Notes under the pieces: generated by a model | Seen by the model: the letters and a program-made list of their open reading frames with translations, nothing else | Database searches by the model: none | Told to the model about the DNA's origin: nothing | Shown here: one piece after another, positions 63,714 to 64,000 of the stretch | Position numbering within the stretch: the stretch's first letter is position 1 | How the letters are laid out: the number at the start of each line of letters is the position of its first letter | Translations under genes and position numbers: made by a program | From: Chitinophaga silvatica | Lineage (GTDB): Bacteria; Bacteroidota; Bacteroidia; Chitinophagales; Chitinophagaceae | Length of the DNA: 64,000 nt | Assembly: GCF_003419895.1 (NCBI RefSeq) | Contig: NZ_QPMM01000002.1 | Span: 248,001-312,000, forward strand | Direction of reading: 5' to 3'

Positions 63714-64000
63714 ATGAAAAAGAAATTAAGTAACCTGCTGGCTTTATTACTATCCGGTTTAGCGCTGCAGGCTCAACAACCAATTTCAGAGTATAGCGCA
63801 CCACAAATAGTGACGCAAATGGAAAAAGTAGCTTCCTGGCAGTGGCAACGCATTACCGACAGAGGCTGGAACCATTCCCCTACCGACTGGACCAACGGCG
63901 CTATGTATGCTGGTATGATGGCCCTTACCACCGTTTCCAACAATGCTGCTTATATAAACAGATTATTGGAGGTTGCTAAAGGAAATAATTGGAACACAGG
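63714..64000 (+). CDS. GH88/GH105 unsaturated glucuronyl hydrolase, 3' end missing
   Basis: The first 95 or so residues are present. They show a signal peptide (MKKKLSNLLALLLSGLALQAQ) and the opening of a GH88/105 six-hairpin domain: VASWQWQRITDRGWNHSPTDW and TDWTNGAMYAGMMALT, typical of unsaturated rhamnogalacturonyl or glucuronyl hydrolases. These enzymes remove the unsaturated uronic acid from lyase products, feeding kduI 24 bp upstream. The gene runs off the window end, so the catalytic acids further on are not seen. Confidence 0.9.
   Translation, partial: MKKKLSNLLALLLSGLALQAQQPISEYSAPQIVTQMEKVASWQWQRITDRGWNHSPTDWTNGAMYAGMMALTTVSNNAAYINRLLEVAKGNNWNT

Noticed and set aside
1..64000. tRNA, rRNA, transposase, integrase or phage genes
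   Set aside because: None was recognised on either strand when intergenic regions and predicted proteins were read; small structured RNAs could still be missed by eye.

Overview
The window reads as chromosomal DNA of a Bacteroidota bacterium, most likely Chitinophagaceae (Chitinophaga or a close relative). The reasons are: promoters of the TTTG/TAnnTTTG type with little Shine-Dalgarno signal; a DarA/DarB dialkylresorcinol (flexirubin-type) operon; a Bacteroidota-style Rhs/YD-repeat gene pair; a DUF2795 protein; a LytTR regulator with a LytS-like kinase; and a hexuronate/pectin utilisation locus. Species assignment is inference.

Layout. 1-5.1 kb: 3' part of recN, fabI, DUF2795, lolD, an HDAC-like deacetylase and the phosphoesterase PdeM. 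5.1-7.6 kb: the ligase-associated DEXH helicase. 7.6-15.4 kb: purine-type permease, LD-carboxypeptidase, NTF2-like protein, AraC regulator, a secreted hypothetical protein, four related secreted barrel-like proteins in a row, and an Lrp/AsnC regulator. 15.4-18.1 kb: ATP-dependent DNA ligase and MBL exonuclease, the other half of the ligase-associated repair set. 18.2-22.1 kb: periplasmic-binding-like lipoprotein, guaA, DUF2807 lipoprotein. 22.4-30.8 kb: compact dialkylresorcinol operon (darA, darB, unknown, BtrH-like, ABC ATPase, ABC permease, ACP, KS, KS-like chain-length factor). 31-38 kb: M14 peptidase, rpsT, sucA, sucB. 38-40.2 kb: LytTR two-component pair and a small lipoprotein. 40.3-50.3 kb: AT-rich accessory island with an Rhs toxin gene carrying an HExxH tip, its probable immunity gene, an immunity-gene remnant, flanking direct repeats and several small orphan membrane or lipoprotein genes. 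50.4-52.8 kb: RsmB-like methyltransferase and mnmA. 52.9-64 kb: hexuronate catabolism (uxaB, uxaC, kdgK, kdgA/eda, exuT-like, uxaA), a heparinase II/III-like lyase, kduI and the start of a GH88/GH105 hydrolase.

The least expected structure is a dispersed family of long palindromic elements at about 1.4, 18.1, 19.6 and 58.9 kb. Each has long, nearly perfect arms, a shared asymmetric core and a position just after a stop codon. The two arms of one copy match each other better than they match the arms of other copies, and the tips of two copies appear to supply the -33 box of the next gene. A second, unrelated long inverted repeat lies at 30.95-31.3 kb. No tRNA, rRNA, CRISPR array, transposase or integrase was recognised.

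The uronate genes form a coherent route: lyase and GH88/105 products enter through kduI, hexuronates enter through the MFS transporter and uxaC/uxaB/uxaA, and both routes meet at 2-keto-3-deoxygluconate for kdgK and the aldolase. The four ligase-associated repair genes are all present but split into two pairs about 8 kb apart.
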